Positions 35,043 to 46,706 of a DNA stretch of 64,000 bases are shown piece by piece. The notes under the pieces were generated by a model. That model saw only the letters and a list, made by a program, of their open reading frames with translations, had not been told where the DNA came from and made no database searches. A program made the translations under genes and the position numbers. Each line of letters begins with the position of its first letter. Positions within the stretch are counted from its first letter, which is position 1. The DNA is from Protea cynaroides (lineage: Eukaryota > Streptophyta > Magnoliopsida > Proteales > Proteaceae). The stretch spans positions 89,205,534 through 89,269,533 of the forward strand of contig CM053271.1 in the NCBI GenBank assembly GCA_028583415.1. The letters run 5' to 3'.

Positions 35043-37196
35043 TGTAAGACCCGTACCAAACTAACCCGGTCTTACCACCTTAAACTAGATTTACCCATCA
35101 TGGTTGAGCAAAATGGACCAAGGGCGTGAAGGAGATCGTGATCCCAGGTATTAAATCGACCCAAAAATACTTAAATTAAGGGGAGGGTCGCATACCCAGC
35201 AAGAGAGGGTCGGACCCCCCAAGACAGAAAGTCAGACCCCCTGTTTTACAGAGGGGGTCGGACACTTTAGGAGTTAGGGGTCGACGGGATCTTCGACCCC
35301 CTCATCGACCCCCAGTTGCCACCAGAAACAGAAATTAGGAATGTTTCTTAATTTCGATTGGACTCTTTTCTAAACTCAATGGGATTTATTTTGGGAGGTT
35401 TTACTCTATAAATAGGACGTCCCTAAGCCCCTTTCACTTCTTTTACAACCCTAATTGGATTGAGAGAAAGAAAAGAGAAGGAAGAGAAGAAGAAGAGAAA
35501 CAAGGAAGAGAAGAAAGCAAAAAGGAGAAGAGTTGCAGAGAAGGAGTATTCTTCTCAGGTATGGATACTAATTCCATGAGTCTCTACAGACCTTAGGTTA
35601 GGTAATGAAGAGAGTATGATCTTGGAGAGTCCCAAACCATCAACCCATGGTTAGGTTTTCATGGAACACCATGGGGGAATTCACGAAAGCTATATAGGTG
35701 AATGATTCTTGATTTTAGACTATAGAATGTATGTAGAATGGACTGAAAGGAAGAAAATTGATCAAAATCCATAGGGGGTCGCACAGGGGGTCGATGGCCA
35801 ATCAACCCTAACAGACCCTACCTCCGACCCCTAGTTAAAAACATGATTTTTAAATTTAGAATTAATTCTAATTAAATTCTATCGACTTTGTTAGGTCTTC
35901 TAGCAATATAATAACATTATAAAGGTGATTCTAAAGCTTGAAAGAGGATCTATTAACAAGCTAAGGTGATGGAACAAGACCTAAACTAACTGGTTAATAA
36001 TAAGCTGTTTTATTTCTTGAGTCCAATGCCATATTGATTCTATGCGTGTATGCTTGTATGTGCATTCAACATGTCATCCAATATTTTTATTATTTGTTCA
36101 TGCATATTTACTTTATTATTATAACATGATGACGATGATGATGATAGGAATAGGCATGTGAATGTTTGTGTTTGGCCAGTGTATATGGTGCGGGTAGGGA
36201 TGGTATCAACCGGTACAGCCATGCCCATTCTTTATGAGGTGTATATTGTGCCATGGTCTACTCAAGTCATGTCCACTGACGTCCTCGTATTGCCATTACC
36301 TTAGCAGAACTATTATGTCGTAGAGTATCAGGGGAGGTGGTCTCGGTCCTTGTAGTCTCTAACTCTACCGAGGGGCCTTAGCTCTATCTCTATGGATATT
36401 CTGAGGGATGCTGGGGTGAGGCCTTGGATACACTGTTTGACATTAGGATTGGATAGTTGCGAGCCCAGTTTGCAACCCTAGCCAGCAGGGGTTTATTTGT
36501 TGGTATGGTATCAACCGGTACAGCCATGATCGTTATTCATGGGGTGTATATTGTGCCATTCTGGGTGCTTATGGGGCGACGGTGTCGTTTTCATTGGGCA
36601 TTTCCACACATTCATGCATAGAGGTGCGGCGGCCACCTATCCTTTCTATAGCATAGTGCAAACTTTAAATCGGACCAAAGATATGATTTGACTGCATGCA
36701 TATGTATTGTTGCATTGTTTTGTTTGCTCACTGAGCCGTGATGTGTGCTCACCCTTTCGACGTCGAATATTTTTAGTTGATGATGCAGGTACGACTGTTG
36801 AAGATTATGTAAGTGCTCAGTGTATGGGAACGTGGCGGTGATGGAAGTGGAAGAGGAAGTGGATACACATGACTCCTCTTGCGAGTGCAACTCATGTGTA
36901 TTCGATTAGTTATTTTTTTAGTTTTCTTTATTTAGATTTATTAAGGACATGTATTTGATATTTATCTATGTCTCAGTTAATACAGAATAATTTTCTATTT
37001 AGATATTAATATCACAATAGATTCTCAGTTCATTTTATTATAAAACTTCTGCTATTATGTGTATTTACTCTGATTGTGAATATGGATGTATGAGGTTTAG
37101 ATAAAACTGATATAGCCTACTCGAGATCCTGATTGAACCGTTGGTTTGTTAATGGTTCATCACACCATTCTGAATAGTGTGGAATTGGGTGTGACA
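35043..37196 (+). repeat. E3 3' LTR, 2154 bp
   Basis: TGTAAGACC...GTGTGACA. GGGTCGA-type clusters at 35180-35330 and 35760-35830. GGTATCAACCGGTACAGCCATG occurs twice (about 36195 and 36517), a spaced internal duplication. The inverted repeat near the 3' end is kept in part. The 5' partner of the flanking target duplication is outside the window. Confidence 0.93.
35407..35414 (+). promoter_or_regulatory. LTR TATA box (E3)
   Basis: TATAAATA followed by a purine-rich leader and a donor-like CAG/GTATGG near 35557. Confidence 0.6.
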
Positions 37197-37513
37197 ATAG
37201 AGGTGCTCGTCTTGGCTTGAGACGAACTCAGTTTGGACTTAACCTTGGCCTGAGGAAGAGTAGAACCAGACGACTTTGTCTTAGAAGGTATAAGGCCCAA
37301 CAATTTCTTCGACAAACCCTTACCAGAGGTGGCCTGAACCACATGAGGACTAATACCCAAAGTGCGGAGGAGGGAATGGTGATCCTCTTCCATTGACCTC
37401 TTTCATTTTGACTTTTTAGCCTTGCACTTCCAGCGACAAACTTCAGAGAAGGAGGTGTCATCAACACCCATTCCCTAGTCAGGCACATTATCAAACTTCT
37501 TAGAATTAGACAT
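37197..37513 (-). pseudogene. Unidentified ORF remnant next to E3
   Basis: Minus-strand frame starting at ATG 37513 (MSNSKKFDNVPD), interrupted by two in-frame stops, continuing as MEEDHHSLLRTLGISPHVV and a Ser/Lys-rich stretch. It is cut at 37196 by E3. A minus-strand TATAAATA lies near 37805, and a pyrimidine-rich leader with a donor-like AG/GTAAGTC lies between. I do not recognise the protein. The layout (promoter, leader, basic N terminus) suggests a retroelement or a short gene disrupted by E3. Confidence 0.35.
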
Positions 37514-39180
37514 TTTTGAAACAACAGAGGAAACTCAAAGATAGAAAAGAAGGAGACTTACTGGTTTCAGGTGACATTAGTGAAGAACTGGCAAAACAAA
37601 TGAGAAGCAGATGACGGAAGGGTTATCTGATCTCAGAGATGAGGCCAAAGAAAACTCACAAGAGACTTAGCCCAGGAAACTTTAAGCAGTGAATGAGAAA
37701 AGATTGAAAGAGTTGCAACAGTGAAGTGTGAAAACTCGAGAGATTGCAACAACGTAACAACGTCGAAAGTAAAGTGAGAAAAAATGAAAACAAACAAGGG
37801 GTATTTATAGGGACCTCGGAATATCCCGCAATGATGGTAGCCAGATATCTTTTAAAATACACCCTTGGTAATGACATATGACGAGCATGAAGCAAACTAA
37901 TCAATTGATCTGACTTCCAAGACGGATATGTGCATGGCAAGTGGAAGATGAATTTGCAAGCCGTCGTTTCAAATTTTGAATCTAACACCAAATAGGTGGC
38001 ATCACCAGATAAGCTTCTGACTTGTCTCCTACCTAAGAAATCAATGCGACAATATTGATTTCAAAGGATTTTGCGGGATACGAAGAGCCTCACAATGATT
38101 CATTAGCTCAATGGATATTTTCTTAGTCCGACCAAAATAAGGTTCGCTTGCTCTAAAGATATTTCAAAGTAATATGAGAACTAGGCCTGGCCAGCTCGAC
38201 TGCTACAGGTGAACCTGAGATTATGCCGAGCTTAGTACTACAAGAACCTAGTGCCAAAGTTGGGATGGAAGTGCGAGGAGTATTGCTCTATCAATCCTTG
38301 TTGACCATGAGGAGTGGGGCAATTGTTATGGGGTTATACACCCACCAACGGTGAAGAAACATGTGTCTAGAAAACCCACTAGTAGGTGTGTAATAGGTGT
38401 CTGAAGACAATCACTAATCAAAGTTTGACATTTTACACAAATAACAAGCCTGAGAGCTAGGGCACCAACCAAGCTCCCGAGGTTAAGAAGAACCCGAGCT
38501 CCTTACATGGATTCTACAATACGAATCCGCCAAGGCTGAAGATATAAAAGGCAAGATAGCATGGATGCGTAGCCACCTCAAGATCCCCGCCGAGCTAGCA
38601 GCCCGTATGAGCTGTCAGGATAAGATCAAGTATGGCCATCCTCGTTGGAAGGCTGCATATAAGGCAACCCAATTTGTAAGAGCTTCTCTACAAGAAAAGG
38701 TCCGACCCCAAGAAGGAAAGTTTATCCTTATCCGAGATCCGATGTCCAAGATCAACAAACTAACATGGAAATTCAAGATTCGACGGCCCTAATCGACAGA
38801 CATACAAGAAAATCCAGCTAGCCTCCCATAAGAGGCGATGGTCACATCTTCAAAGCCGACCTCCTACCATAGATGGCGACACATGCCATAAACCAACCGA
38901 CCACTCCATGCCTTCGAATACAGTGGCCGATGAAGGTAAACATATACAGTCTTTTACCCTAAACTTACTTTGCCTCTTTATTAAGACGTTTGTTTGTCCT
39001 CACCTAATGAAATGAGCTTTCACACTATGTGGAAGTTCCATACTATTTACCAACCAGATTGACTTAAAGCATCGAAGTGGTCTAAGGGCTATCCAACCTG
39101 ACCCCTCGCCTTGAGTTTTCTGCCTTCCTATGTGTAGAGTTCAACAGGCCAGTGTCCATCCGGATCCGTACAACAACATA
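37514..39180. other. Retroelement-like non-coding DNA
   Basis: Holds the minus-strand TATA and leader noted for the preceding ORF, then sequence with LTR-like features on the plus strand: TGTTATGGGG at about 38335, a TATA-like ATATAAAAGG near 38543, and an end resembling CCGTACAACA near 39176. I could not match two LTR ends or find a target duplication, so the element is not assigned. Confidence 0.3.
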
Positions 39181-42100
39181 TTTTCTCACCATTTCTTCCA
39201 TGTCATTTTCGCCATTTTATTTATAATTATTTTTATTTATTAATAAAAATGAATTCGATTAATTGGAAAGATATATGTCAGCCATATAGAATTGTACAAA
39301 ATGAGATCACTAACTAGGGTTAATCAAAGCGGGTTGTTAACTTGGAATAGCTAGCAACCCGTATAGACTGAAAGGGTTGGCGGGTTGGACCAGGCATTTC
39401 AACCAAGAGAAATTATCAGTAAACATTATTATTTGATAGGCATTGTTAACTTCATACATGAGAAGACATGAAAGGTTCTTACGAAAAAAAAAAAAGAAGA
39501 CATGAAAGGTCGACCATTTGACCATAGATCTGTCATTAATTAAAGGGAATTATATATACCTGCATAGGATATGCCCAAGTCTTCCACCATGGAATATTTC
39601 ATTATAATGGCAGCCTCATATGTTGCTTCTCTTGTAACAATATCACATGTGAAAAGACAAGAATGGTATCTCCGTCATTTGTGTAATCTACTTGTAAAAT
39701 ATGAGATCCATTGATTATAGACGATGACAGAACTGCGTGAACAATACATGCAGTATATGCAATCTTCTCTCTGGTCCACTGCAAATGAAGCTATTTAGAA
39801 ACATGAATGATTTATTTCTTTTCATGATTTCCACAAAAAATTAATGAAAAAAATGAAGTTGTTTCTTCCCACATAGAGAAGTCTAGAAGCTACATTCGAT
39901 TCTTTAACTCTACTCATGAATCTTAGTTCAAAACTTTTCATTTCTTCTCATTTTTTCCGATGATTTTTTTTTTTTGGGATAAATACTTTCGGTGAACTTC
40001 ATGTATCTCTATGTTTGTGATATATTAACCCTATGTTAGACGAAGTGCTTAATATGGGTGTCCTCTCTCTCTCTCTTCTCTCTCTTTTTTGGATTTTTAA
40101 GATTTTTCTTCAATAGAAAGCAAATTCATCATGAACCAAATACTACCAAGTTAAAAACAAGATCACCCAGCGAGAACGAGAAAGAGCTGGACCAAGAAAA
40201 ATGAAATGAAAGGACTTTACCAATATTTAAGACTTTAAACTATGGATCTGTTTGTTTTGATGCTACGTGAAACATTTTATATGTAATTTTTTTTCAAGGG
40301 TAAAATATAGTGATATCTGAGAGGGAGAGAAAAAAAAATTTTCATTTTTCTCTTACCTATAAAACAACATTGAGAAAAAAAAAATTACATATAAAATATT
40401 ACAGATAATTTTATTTTTTTTTGACAAAACAAACGGAGCCATAATGTGGAATTTTTGAGAAAAAAAATTCCCATGATACCATAGACTGTCTCAAATGAGA
40501 TATTTTATTATTTTTATATTCTCTCCCGACCATGTGGGTCTCATGTGAATGATATATTTTCCTAAGCCAACATTGATGTGGCAGCAGGAAAATCCTCACC
40601 CTAAATTTTTATGCACAAAATTATATTATGTACATCATACTGTTGTGCTTAAGCATTCATATTAGCATATACGAACTGTTGTTGATCCTTTCTTTTTTTT
40701 CCTTTTCTGGATAAATCATGAACATTAATATACAATTATTTGAAAACTAGAGACCGAAAGATTCTAATTTCTTTCATTCATTCTAAGAAAAGAGATCCTT
40801 AGCAAATTTTAGGTCAAAACATGCTTTTCGTAAAATATTGTTTTGTCAGATTTCATGGAGGGTGATGGTCCATCCTACCTTTACAGTGACACATGAATTA
40901 TAGCTGTTAGACATGGAAATGGTGGTAGGACTCCCAAAGATCTTACCCTTTTCCCCTTCTTCCTCCTTTCCATTGTCCTATCACTTCAAGCACATGGTGG
41001 TCGACCTCTTACAGATCTTATCCTTTGCTCTTTCTTTCTTCTTTAGTTTGTCCTTTCACTTCGAGTACATTCACTCCAAAAGTCATGATTCTTGCCTCAC
41101 TTTTTTTCATCTAGATTCCTGTTCGATTAACATTATTGAAAAAAAAAAAAAAAAAAAAATGAGATTAATGTTCTTTTTTATTTTTTTTTTGGCCAAGAAC
41201 ACATTCTGAGATAATAAAAACTGTGATTGGTTTGTATTCTCGCTCTTGGATCATGGAATGTGTTAGAAAACCTGACCATTTTAAAATGTGATCTTTAACT
41301 CAATATGCATTCTAATCCCGGGATGAAAATCTTCACTCTTTAACCAATATTAAGAATGCATTCTTCATTTTGATATACATTCCAAGAATCCTATCAAACA
41401 CAACCTTAAAGTATATCCAATCCATTTGAAAATTCTTTTGCTCATTTTGCATTTTAAGCGCATAATAGAAATACTTTGCTTTTTAGTCCATTCTCTTTCT
41501 ATATTAGGAATGCATTTTAATTTTTAAATGTATTTCTAAGAATATATTCCAAGAATGCATACCAAATGCAATCCATATGACAATTACTTTCTCCCAATTT
41601 TCTTCTTTTGAATATTTTGCATGGATGAGTCATATGAAATACAATGAAATTATTAACCAGAAAAAAGAGTAAAATCTCATTAAAGTGCAAAGTAGAGTTT
41701 GCTTCAACTCATATTCATTTAGAATTATAGGTAGGCCATGAAAGTGATGGCTCACTAATAGGCACCCAAGAAATTAATGGAAATGTTAGAAAGAGGAGGT
41801 AGTTCTATAATTGACAACCCTTTCGGTGCAAGATAACTTCAAGAAGCTCATCCTAAGCTTTGTGTCTCTAGCTACACATGGTGGATAAAGGTTGTCAATT
41901 ATTACAGCATATATATCTCGTCGCAGGTACTTATGGTGGATAAAGACTCTCAATCATTCTCTCATATGATCAAGCCCCAATTGCTTTTACTGACCCGAAT
42001 AGAGATATCTTTTATACATTTTCCACACTGTTGATCCTGATGATCCCTATGAGTACTCTTTAACAAGGTTATAACTGAGGATGATAATGAATTAATTTCT

Positions 42101-42190
42101 TCTTCAGATTCATTCATATGGGGAAATCAAAGAAGTGGTTTTAAACCTTGGTTCTTACAAGGTATGAGGCCTCGAGGGTTTCCCTACCGT
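39181..42190. other. AT-rich intergenic DNA
   Basis: No coding region or element ends seen. Contains homopolymer and CT-rich tracts (near 40060-40090, 41139-41160). Short ORFs here have no recognisable motif. Confidence 0.5.
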
Positions 42191-42204
42191 CAAGGCATCA
42201 CTCT

Positions 42205-42325
42205 ATGTATGCTAGAGTTTAGTCTCACATCAATTACTAAATAGTTTTCAATCTTCGTACATTTGAGAGTACCTTCCACTTATAAGTTCAAACTTTTGAG
42301 ATGGAAACTTTATATGTTATTATAA
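42205..42325 (+). repeat. Degenerate TRIM-type LTR remnant
   Basis: AGTCTCACATCAATTACT, then CCACTTATAAGTTCAAAC and TTTTGAGATGGAAACTTTA resemble the 101-104 bp LTRs of the TRIM at 45497-45825. It is a diverged single copy. Confidence 0.5.
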
Positions 42326-42639
42326 TGGATTTTCACATTCTCTACGTGTCCACAATACGTATTGTCACATGTGTGGGGATAACTACTAAGTAATTTTCAT
42401 CCCCGACCCTCTGAACTTGTTCCAAACCCACATTGGCTCCATTAAATGCCTAGAAATACTTAGGCTCAGGATCATACACATCAATATGGGCATCAAGATA
42501 TTTAGTCACAAAATCCAGTCTAGTTAACATGTGTTCATTCTATCTTTATTGCAACCAAGTACTACGATATGAAGAGGTACATATAGTAATAGAAGAACCA
42601 TCATTTGTATCATTATGTAAAGAGAGTTTCCTAAGCGAA

Positions 42640-44934
42640 CTAGTGGCAGGCCATTTTCAAGAGCACCGGCGGATCGGAGAACTTGCCATCGATGATTTGG
42701 TTGAATATCCATTTGTTAGTTGCCTCATCTGTAAAATGGACACCATCCCAATTCACTCGAACAGAAAGGATTTTTGCATGCTCCTACTACAATTTCGGTG
42801 CCATTGACAGTGATTGTATCTCCACACGTTGCACTACTGTTGTAATTGTACTTACCTCCATAACCACAGCATACTACAAGGGGGTACTAAAATCCTGCAT
42901 GTTTAATTCATTTCAAAGTCAGGAACTTCTTAATATTAATCAAGTCTGGTCAAAGTGCAGCAAACTTGCAATGGTTTGATCAGATTGAATCAAACACAGA
43001 TATCTAATAATGTGATTGTTTCTATTCGACACTGATTCCTTTTCATGGGATGTCATTAGGTCATCAAGAAAACCTTAATATACAGGAATATTTTAGTTTT
43101 TGAGATGGGAGGCGTTTTGGGAAAGAACCAACTTGCCAAGGAAAGAAGTGATGAGGTCTGGGCGCAAAACAAAGGCCAGTCTAGCCCATTAAACATGGCC
43201 CCTCGGACAACCATTGCTATTGAACTTTTTTAGAAGATAGAGTCCCTAAACTTGCCAAGTGTTGGGATGTCATAGGATCAGGTCCCTCGAATGAATGTAC
43301 AAAATAAGCTTATAGGACTTACCATACTTCTCAGCTTGGCTTATGAGACGGTATTTCACTGCATACATATCTACATATGTGATTGCAGCTGAGGAAAGTT
43401 CTTTGCTTAGTTCAACCACAGTTTCCTTTAGCTTCTGATTGAAGTATTCTGACACCTTGTTATATGAAATTATACAACCGGCATCGTCGTACTCAGATGC
43501 ATTAACTGGAAAACTAGCAAGAACATATGGGAGACAACCGAAAGGAACTGTGTTGTGGATCCAAAATGATGTAGCTCCTTCATCATACACTGACTGAATT
43601 GTTCAGTATCAAATTAAAAATCACTTCAATTTTACAATGATTCTAAGCATGCAATTGAATGTAAATGGGCTGGGTCTGGACTTGGGTTTCACATACTAGG
43701 TGGACTAAAATTGCTCCAACCCATGGGTCTAACTATTTGCAACCCAAGTTTGTTATCTTTAAATAGTACAGACCAGTTGTATTTAGATAATTCCTGGTCT
43801 GGTATGGTTTCTTGTCATTTTTAACTCATCAGCCCAAAATTTTGGGTCCATCAAGAATCTTGAATCAGTGGGCTGGAATTTCGAGCCAATGTCCGAGTAC
43901 CAGGTGCTATGGCACTGAAATAACCCATGCCAGACTCTCCGGAAAAGCTTGAACGACCTCTTTCACAAAAGAGTATGTATACCCGTAACCACCACAGGTG
44001 GGTAGGTAGACAATACCTAAGATGTCTTAGCCTGAACCCATCCGAACTCACCATATTGGGCCGGGCTCCAAAATCAAAAAAAAAAAACAATCACGATGAT
44101 GGTTCTTAGAAAAGAAAAGAATAAGAAAATAAAAAAAATATTATAATTAAGATACGGGAGGAGGATCAATCATGCTAGCAGCGTATATTGGAATTTTATA
44201 TGCTAGTCGAAAACTGAAAAGATAAAAGAGGACCTAATCTAGCTATTGGATCACTTAGAGGAAAGAGAATGTAGGGATCAGATTTCAAGGAAGCATGTGA
44301 GATGAAAATACCCACCCACCAAAAAGATATAATTTACCTTGATTCCTGACCTTTTGTGATCGATTTTTTGAATTGTTTGAACTGTTCGTATTGCACCTCT
44401 AAGTAGAAAGGACTGAATCCACCCTCACTTAATCCTCTACTTTGTGGTTTGATTGTTGATGCTGCTGTGGCGAAATCAGCACCGTGTGAAGTTTGATCCC
44501 ACAGAATCAAGATAGGGACATAGATATTCCAATCCATTTGATCAAACGGGTAGTTAGAGATAAAAGGTTCGGACGAAAACAGTCAATAAGGTATATCAAA
44601 ATCCATGAAAAGTACCTCATAATAAACACATACCCAATTTGAATCCAAATTTGAAATAGGAAAGTAAATAAAAAGAGGTTAGTATGGTACCTATGAAATA
44701 GATAATAAACCGGCCATCGCAATATTTTTCGGTTGGCATATGAAAGAATATCTCGCCATAGGGCGGGTTAGGAGGAGTGAATGCAGCAGATAATCCTCCG
44801 GTATCAGAATTAGAGTCGCCAAATTGGAAGATAGCAGGAAATTCACAACTATTTGCAGCCAAAGCTTGATTATTGAAATCCAGTGTGCAACAATACAGAA
44901 TTATAAGAAAGTAAAGAATTTTATAAATTTCCAT
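42640..44934 (-). pseudogene. GDSL esterase/lipase pseudogene
   Basis: Relic of a multi-exon plant GDSL lipase (secreted serine hydrolase). Exon 1 (44934-44691): signal peptide (IYKILYFLIILYCC), block I FQFGDSNSDTGG, then YCDGRFII and a GT donor. Exon 2 (about 44560-44338): SHGADFATAAST and FSPFYLEVQYEQF, ending at a GT donor. Exon 4 (43593-43323): SFWIHNTVPFGCLPY. Exon 5 (42886-42640): CCGYGGKYNYN, catalytic NWDGVHFTDEA, stop TAG 42640. Breaks: no acceptor seen before exon 2, two frame errors upstream of SHGADF, one extra T in exon 5, and the exon carrying DIGQND (block III) is absent between 43600 and 44330. Typical family proteins are ~370-390 residues. Confidence 0.8.
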
Positions 44935-44996
44935 GGTGAAGAAGAGGAAGAGGAGAAAGCTTATAGCGATTACTTAGACTTCAGAAAGAGCAGAAC

Positions 44997-45007
44997 TATA
45001 TATATAT
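44997..45007 (-). promoter_or_regulatory. TATA box of the GDSL pseudogene
   Basis: Minus-strand ATATATATATAG about 65 bases upstream of the ATG at 44934. Confidence 0.45.
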
Positions 45008-45009
45008 TC

Positions 45010-45496
45010 AGTAGTTTTATTTTTCAGGTGAATGTTTAAAAGCCTTTTAAGTCTTGATTGAGTGTATCTAGATCATCAACGATATAGTGTATTTCCCTTA
45101 AAATTATATTATGAAAGTTGTATTTTCCAGCATTGTATTATGGCAGATTGGTCAAATTTTCAATCTTTGAATTCATACGGTATGTGCTTTGAATCCATTG
45201 TGTATCACACATGTTAATAAATAATTGATTCCATACCAAAAAATAATTGATTCTATACCTAAAAACAATCTAGAATCCTAGATCGAGTGGGCCCTGTTTT
45301 TGTTCCATCATTTTTTATTTTATTTATTTGTTTATGTTTTTTGTAAGAAGACCCCACCACTTCAACTTGGCAAAATAAAAACTTTTCACGGAAAGTTCTG
45401 TCGAAAATTCAGAATAAGATCAGTGACTATCGATTTCAATTTGGATTCATCAAAAGTTGTATATATGGAGTTTAGTTGAAATTGGTCTAATGGAAT
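45010..45496. other. Intergenic, upstream of GDSL pseudogene
   Basis: AT-rich sequence with no gene or repeat boundary recognised. Confidence 0.5.
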
Positions 45497-45825
45497 TGTT
45501 GGGAATAATCTCATATTGGTTAAGACTAGAACCTCGGATGCTTTATATATGTGAATCCCTCCACTTACAAATTCGAATTTTTGAAATAGAAACTTTAAGA
45601 TGGTATCAGAGCTCTAGTACCTTCATTATGATCCCTTGGAAAGAAAAATTACAGTCACTCAAATGTGGGACCACATTTGCCATGTGTATGGCCATCCAAA
45701 AAAGAGGCAACACGTAATGAGGAGTGTTGGGAATAATTTCACATTGATTAAGACTGAAACTTTAAGTGCATTATATCACAGTCCCTCTACTTACAAGTTT
45801 GAACTTTTGAGATAAAACCTTTATA
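45497..45825 (+). mobile_element. TRIM (terminal-repeat retrotransposon in miniature), 329 bp
   Basis: LTRs 45497-45600 (104 bp) and 45725-45825 (101 bp), both starting TGTTGGGAATAAT and ending AACTTTA-type, flank a 124-bp internal segment. TGGTATCAGAGC at 45601-45612 directly follows the first LTR, as a tRNA-Met primer site. Flanks GGAAT (45492-45496) and GAAAT (45826-45830) are a likely target duplication with one change. There is no coding capacity; it would depend on another element for movement. Confidence 0.85.
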
Positions 45826-46369
45826 GAAATCGAAAAAGTATGGAGGGTACGTAAATATCGTTCTAGCACTAATGTTAAAACCTGAATTTGAACTCAGTTG
45901 CATTTGTCTTCTTTAATATTAATTCGTTGTATTTATTATTTATTTAGGCGTGGGTGCAGAAAATAGATAGATTTGAACTTGCCTTTTAATATGTGGAAAT
46001 AAACTTGGGAATGAAATTTATTTTGTTTCTTTCATTCGGAAACCTATTTCTTGCAGCCAACCAACACGAGTTTTATTTAATTGTCTCTTTGATCTCCTTC
46101 CATACATTTTCACATGAAATTAGGAATCACTGGATCTGTCACATGACATTTATTTGGATCATCGTGACAAACTTATAGTATGGTCCATCTTGGATAACTT
46201 TGAAGCTTATTAATTTAATATACATTTATTTCTTTCTTTTTAATAAAAAAAACATAATATTAATTATGTCGATCTAAAAAACATAATATTATGCATGGAA
46301 AAAAATTGAATATTATTTACAGAAATAATTGACTAGTCAATAGAACCAAGCCAAAAATAGCCTCAGTAG
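45826..46369. other. Intergenic AT-rich DNA
   Basis: Nothing recognised apart from A/T-rich tracts. Confidence 0.5.
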
Positions 46370-46706
46370 CATGCTTCCAAGAGTTCCAAAGACTCCTTTT
46401 AGGGAAGTTGGGGCATGGAGGGATGTCTCTGGTTTATATTCTTCACGTGGAAAATATGCATCAAGGAGCCTATGCTTTAGGAAACAGAAGGTATTGAGTT
46501 CGACCCTTCTTACTACCTTGGGGCCACTCACAGGAGGGGTGTTAAGTGCTCTTTCTTTCCTGTTATGGGTGCCAGTGGAATGGTTCTCATTCAACCCTGG
46601 AATGACCCGGTCCATGCAGTCATGGGGTCAATATGGGTCCGCGGGATTAGTCAGGCCAAAGGTCTAGATACCCATCATTGGCAAAAAAAAAAAAAAAAAA
46701 AAAAAA
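46370..46706 (+). mobile_element. Probable SINE with poly(A) tail
   Basis: GAGTTCGACCC near 46497 resembles a tRNA-type B box. The 3' part (GGGATTAGTCAGGCCAAAGG, GATACCCATCA) is like the end of plant Au-type SINEs as I recall them, and a run of about 25 A follows (46682-46706). The 5' boundary and a target duplication were not resolved. Confidence 0.5.

Larger units (their letters stand above)
14844..37196 (+). mobile_element. E3: Ty3/gypsy chromovirus (family B), interrupted by E2
   Basis: Left piece 14844-16019 holds a truncated 5' LTR, PBS and the end of the antisense ORF. Right piece 28061-37196 holds the rest of the antisense ORF, gag, pol, PPT and 3' LTR. Joining the two pieces removes E2 and one copy of CTGAG and restores the antisense ORF frame. 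The 5' LTR begins at the point equivalent to 36524 in the 3' LTR, where E6 has inserted. Gag and pol carry several stops and frameshifts. Confidence 0.9.

Noticed and set aside
38565..38792. 75-codon plus-strand ORF
   Set aside because: Lies in LTR-like sequence just after a TATA-like box; no recognisable domain and no second copy to compare.
40913..41209. 98-codon ORF rich in Phe and Ser
   Set aside because: Low-complexity translation of T/C-rich DNA and a poly(A) tract.
46371..46667. Overlapping ORFs on both strands at 46.4-46.7 kb
   Set aside because: Coincide with the probable SINE, which ends in poly(A); not protein genes.
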